NCBI GenBank assembly: GCA_038257155.1
Contig: JBBSJP010000015.1
Location: 1-64,000 of the forward strand
DNA from: JANJTY01 sp038257155
Lineage (GTDB): Bacteria; Pseudomonadota; Gammaproteobacteria; Xanthomonadales; Xanthomonadaceae
Direction of reading: 5' to 3'
Length of the DNA: 64,000 bases
Part shown: positions 62,539 to 64,000 of the stretch, piece after piece
How the letters are laid out: each line of letters opens with the position of its first letter
Numbering within the stretch: position 1 is the stretch's first letter
Notes under the pieces: model-generated
Database searches by the model: none
Told to the model about the DNA's origin: nothing
Seen by the model: the letters and a program-made list of their open reading frames with translations, nothing else
Made by a program: the position numbers and the translations under genes

Positions 62539-62662
62539 TCAGCGCCGTACTGGAAGCTTCAGCATGCCGGCATGAACTGCGTCTCTGCGCGTACCTGCGT
62601 CCGCCCCACGGGTGCAGCAACCTGCCATCGTTTGCCATGGCACCAATGAGAGGGGCGACATA

Positions 62663-63793
62663 ATGATCGAGACGAGCATGCCTGCGGATCGGATCCTGCC
62701 GCCAGACTGGTTGCCCGCGGCGCTGGTCAGCAGCTGGAATTTTCTCGCCACATATCCCGTGGCACTGGCCTTGATCGTGTTGTTGATCGGCATCGGCATG
62801 GCCGTACTCGGTCGCGTCTTCGTGCTGTACTGGGGTGGCAAGCTCGCCCGTCGCGCGAACGCGGACCTCGGCCCGCGGCTGCTGCGGATCTGCGCCAACG
62901 TAGCGGCCTTGCTGCTGGCCTACTTCGCCATGGTGGTCGCGATCCGGATCCTCGGCCTGCCGGAGGGTGTCGAGCGTAATCTGATTCGCGTCCTGCTGAG
63001 CCTGTTGATCCTGCGACTGATCGTATCTGCGATGCGCGCCAGCCACATTGGGCTGGAAATTCTGGGACGCATACGCGACCGATTCAACATCGTCGAGGAG
63101 CGCACCATTCCGCTCTTCGATCTGGTCAGCACCCTGCTGATCATCGGAGCCGCGGCCTACACCCTGCTGATGGTGTGGAACATCGACCCCACTGCCTGGC
63201 TGGCTTCGGCCGGCGTGGTCGGCATCGCGGTGGGTTTTGCCGCGCGCGACACCCTGGCCAATCTGTTCGCCGGCTTCTTCATCATTGCCGACTCGCCCTA
63301 CAAGCTCGGCGATTACATCGTGCTCGATTCGGGCGACCGCGGCGAAGTGACCAAGGTCGGCATTCGCTCCACCCGCTTGCTGACCCGCGACGACGTCGAA
63401 ATCACGGTGCCGAACGCGGAAATGGCCAATGCCAAGATCTTCAACGAGTCCGGTGGACGCTGGGTCAAGTTTCGCATCCGGATCAAGGTCGGCGTGGCCT
63501 ACGGTTCAGACGTAGACGAGGTCGTCGCGCTGCTGGAGCGCATCGCTAGTGAGCACGACAACATCTGTCGCGAGCCCGAGCCGCGCGTGCGCATGCGCGG
63601 ATTTGGCGATTCCAGCCTGGACTTCGAACTGCTGTGCTGGGTCAATCACCCATCCGAACGCGGCCTGGTGACGCACGAGCTTTACATGCACATCTACAAG
63701 GAACTGGGTCGCGCCGGCATCCGAATCCCGTTCCCGCAGCGCGATGTGTGGATGCGCGATGCCGGTCCCGGAGTGGCGCTGGAACGAGACTGA
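62663..63793 (+). CDS. MscS-family mechanosensitive channel (376 aa)
   Basis: N-terminal membrane helices near 31-55, 78-100, 110-125 and 150-175 precede the pore-lining helix and beta domain. The MscS signature GVVGIAVGFAARDTLANLFA runs into GFFIIADSPYKLGDYI, with VTKVGIRSTRL and the C-terminal alpha/beta part (RVRMRGFGDSSLDFELLCWV). MscS-type channels release solutes on hypo-osmotic shock. A purine-rich GAGAGGGG eight bases before the ATG at 62663 supports the start over a longer reading. It stands alone 124 bp after the kinase gene. Confidence 0.93.
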   Translation: MIETSMPADRILPPDWLPAALVSSWNFLATYPVALALIVLLIGIGMAVLGRVFVLYWGGKLARRANADLGPRLLRICANVAALLLAYFAMVVAIRILGLPEGVERNLIRVLLSLLILRLIVSAMRASHIGLEILGRIRDRFNIVEERTIPLFDLVSTLLIIGAAAYTLLMVWNIDPTAWLASAGVVGIAVGFAARDTLANLFAGFFIIADSPYKLGDYIVLDSGDRGEVTKVGIRSTRLLTRDDVEITVPNAEMANAKIFNESGGRWVKFRIRIKVGVAYGSDVDEVVALLERIASEHDNICREPEPRVRMRGFGDSSLDFELLCWVNHPSERGLVTHELYMHIYKELGRAGIRIPFPQRDVWMRDAGPGVALERD

Positions 63794-63865
63794 ATTCGAT
63801 TACGGATCGGTGGGCGGGCTGTCCTCACTGCGTCGCGATGTTCTGATGCCCAAGCAGCCAGGGGT

Positions 63866-64000
63866 TCATTCGAACCCGTCACGCAGGATGTCCTGCGGAC
63901 CCATCAGCGAGGAAAAGTCGACGGCTACGCGGGTGATGTTGCCCTGCTGGTCGCGCACTTCGGCCTCGAGCTGTGCTTCTGCAAATCGCGGCAGTGGCTC
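63866..64000 (-). CDS. 3' end of a protein with DGFE C-terminus (partial)
   Basis: Only the last 44 codons are inside the window; the gene continues beyond position 64000. The visible end includes LEAEVRDQQGNITRVAVDFS and finishes ILRDGFE followed by TGA. The alternating pattern suggests an extracellular beta-sandwich. The terminal DGFE is shared with other secreted proteins in the window. No family can be named from this fragment. Confidence 0.7.
   Translation of the reverse strand, partial: EPLPRFAEAQLEAEVRDQQGNITRVAVDFSSLMGPQDILRDGFE

Overview
The window is GC-rich chromosomal DNA from a gammaproteobacterium, most likely of the order Lysobacterales (Xanthomonadales). This rests on a fused thrA-thrB-thrC operon with a Thr-rich leader, a PhoP/PhoQ pair with a PepSY-like partner, a prmA / zinc-ribbon DUF3426 / fis run, DUF1631 beside PilZ, two TonB receptors, and several secreted proteins carrying an FxDGFE-like tail. 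The family or genus cannot be fixed from this sequence alone.

Layout. 1-0.6 kb: non-coding short tandem repeats. 0.6-11.8 kb (minus strand): a very large Ser/Thr kinase-ATPase-GAF-GGDEF fusion, a TonB-dependent receptor, and a short-Q-loop cytochrome bd oxidase (cydAB) preceded by a GbsR/MarR-type regulator. 12-17 kb: a secreted GH18 glycosidase with an unknown C-terminal module, and an amidase. 17-22.8 kb: an AI-2E-family permease with a yqjDEK-like membrane cluster, an AlkB-type dioxygenase and a secreted beta-propeller protein. 22.9-28 kb: the threonine operon with leader peptide, hairpins and REP-like palindromes. 28-30.7 kb: PepSY-like protein and PhoP/PhoQ. 31-38.7 kb (minus): pepQ, an apbE-PilZ-DUF1631 operon, and btuB under a cobalamin riboswitch. 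38.7-41.5 kb (minus): ppa, fis, DUF3426, prmA.

41.5-53.4 kb looks like an accessory block lying between prmA and accC, which are usually adjacent. It holds two secreted proteins on the minus strand, then five plus-strand genes whose four junctions are all 4-bp xTGA overlaps: a secreted protein of unknown function, an FHA-GAF protein, a membrane Ser/Thr kinase with TPRs, a soluble HisKA_3 histidine kinase and a LuxR-type response regulator. A secreted FG-GAP protein closes the block. This eukaryotic-type kinase / two-component unit is the best candidate for an undescribed system here.

53.4-64 kb: accC, a small unknown ORF, accB and aroQ; csbD; cutA-dsbD-tlpA (periplasmic thiol redox, DsbD with a duplicated N-terminal domain); a third Ser/Thr kinase with TPRs; an MscS channel; and the 3' end of a further DGFE-tailed protein at the window edge. 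No tRNA, rRNA, CRISPR array, transposase or phage gene was seen.
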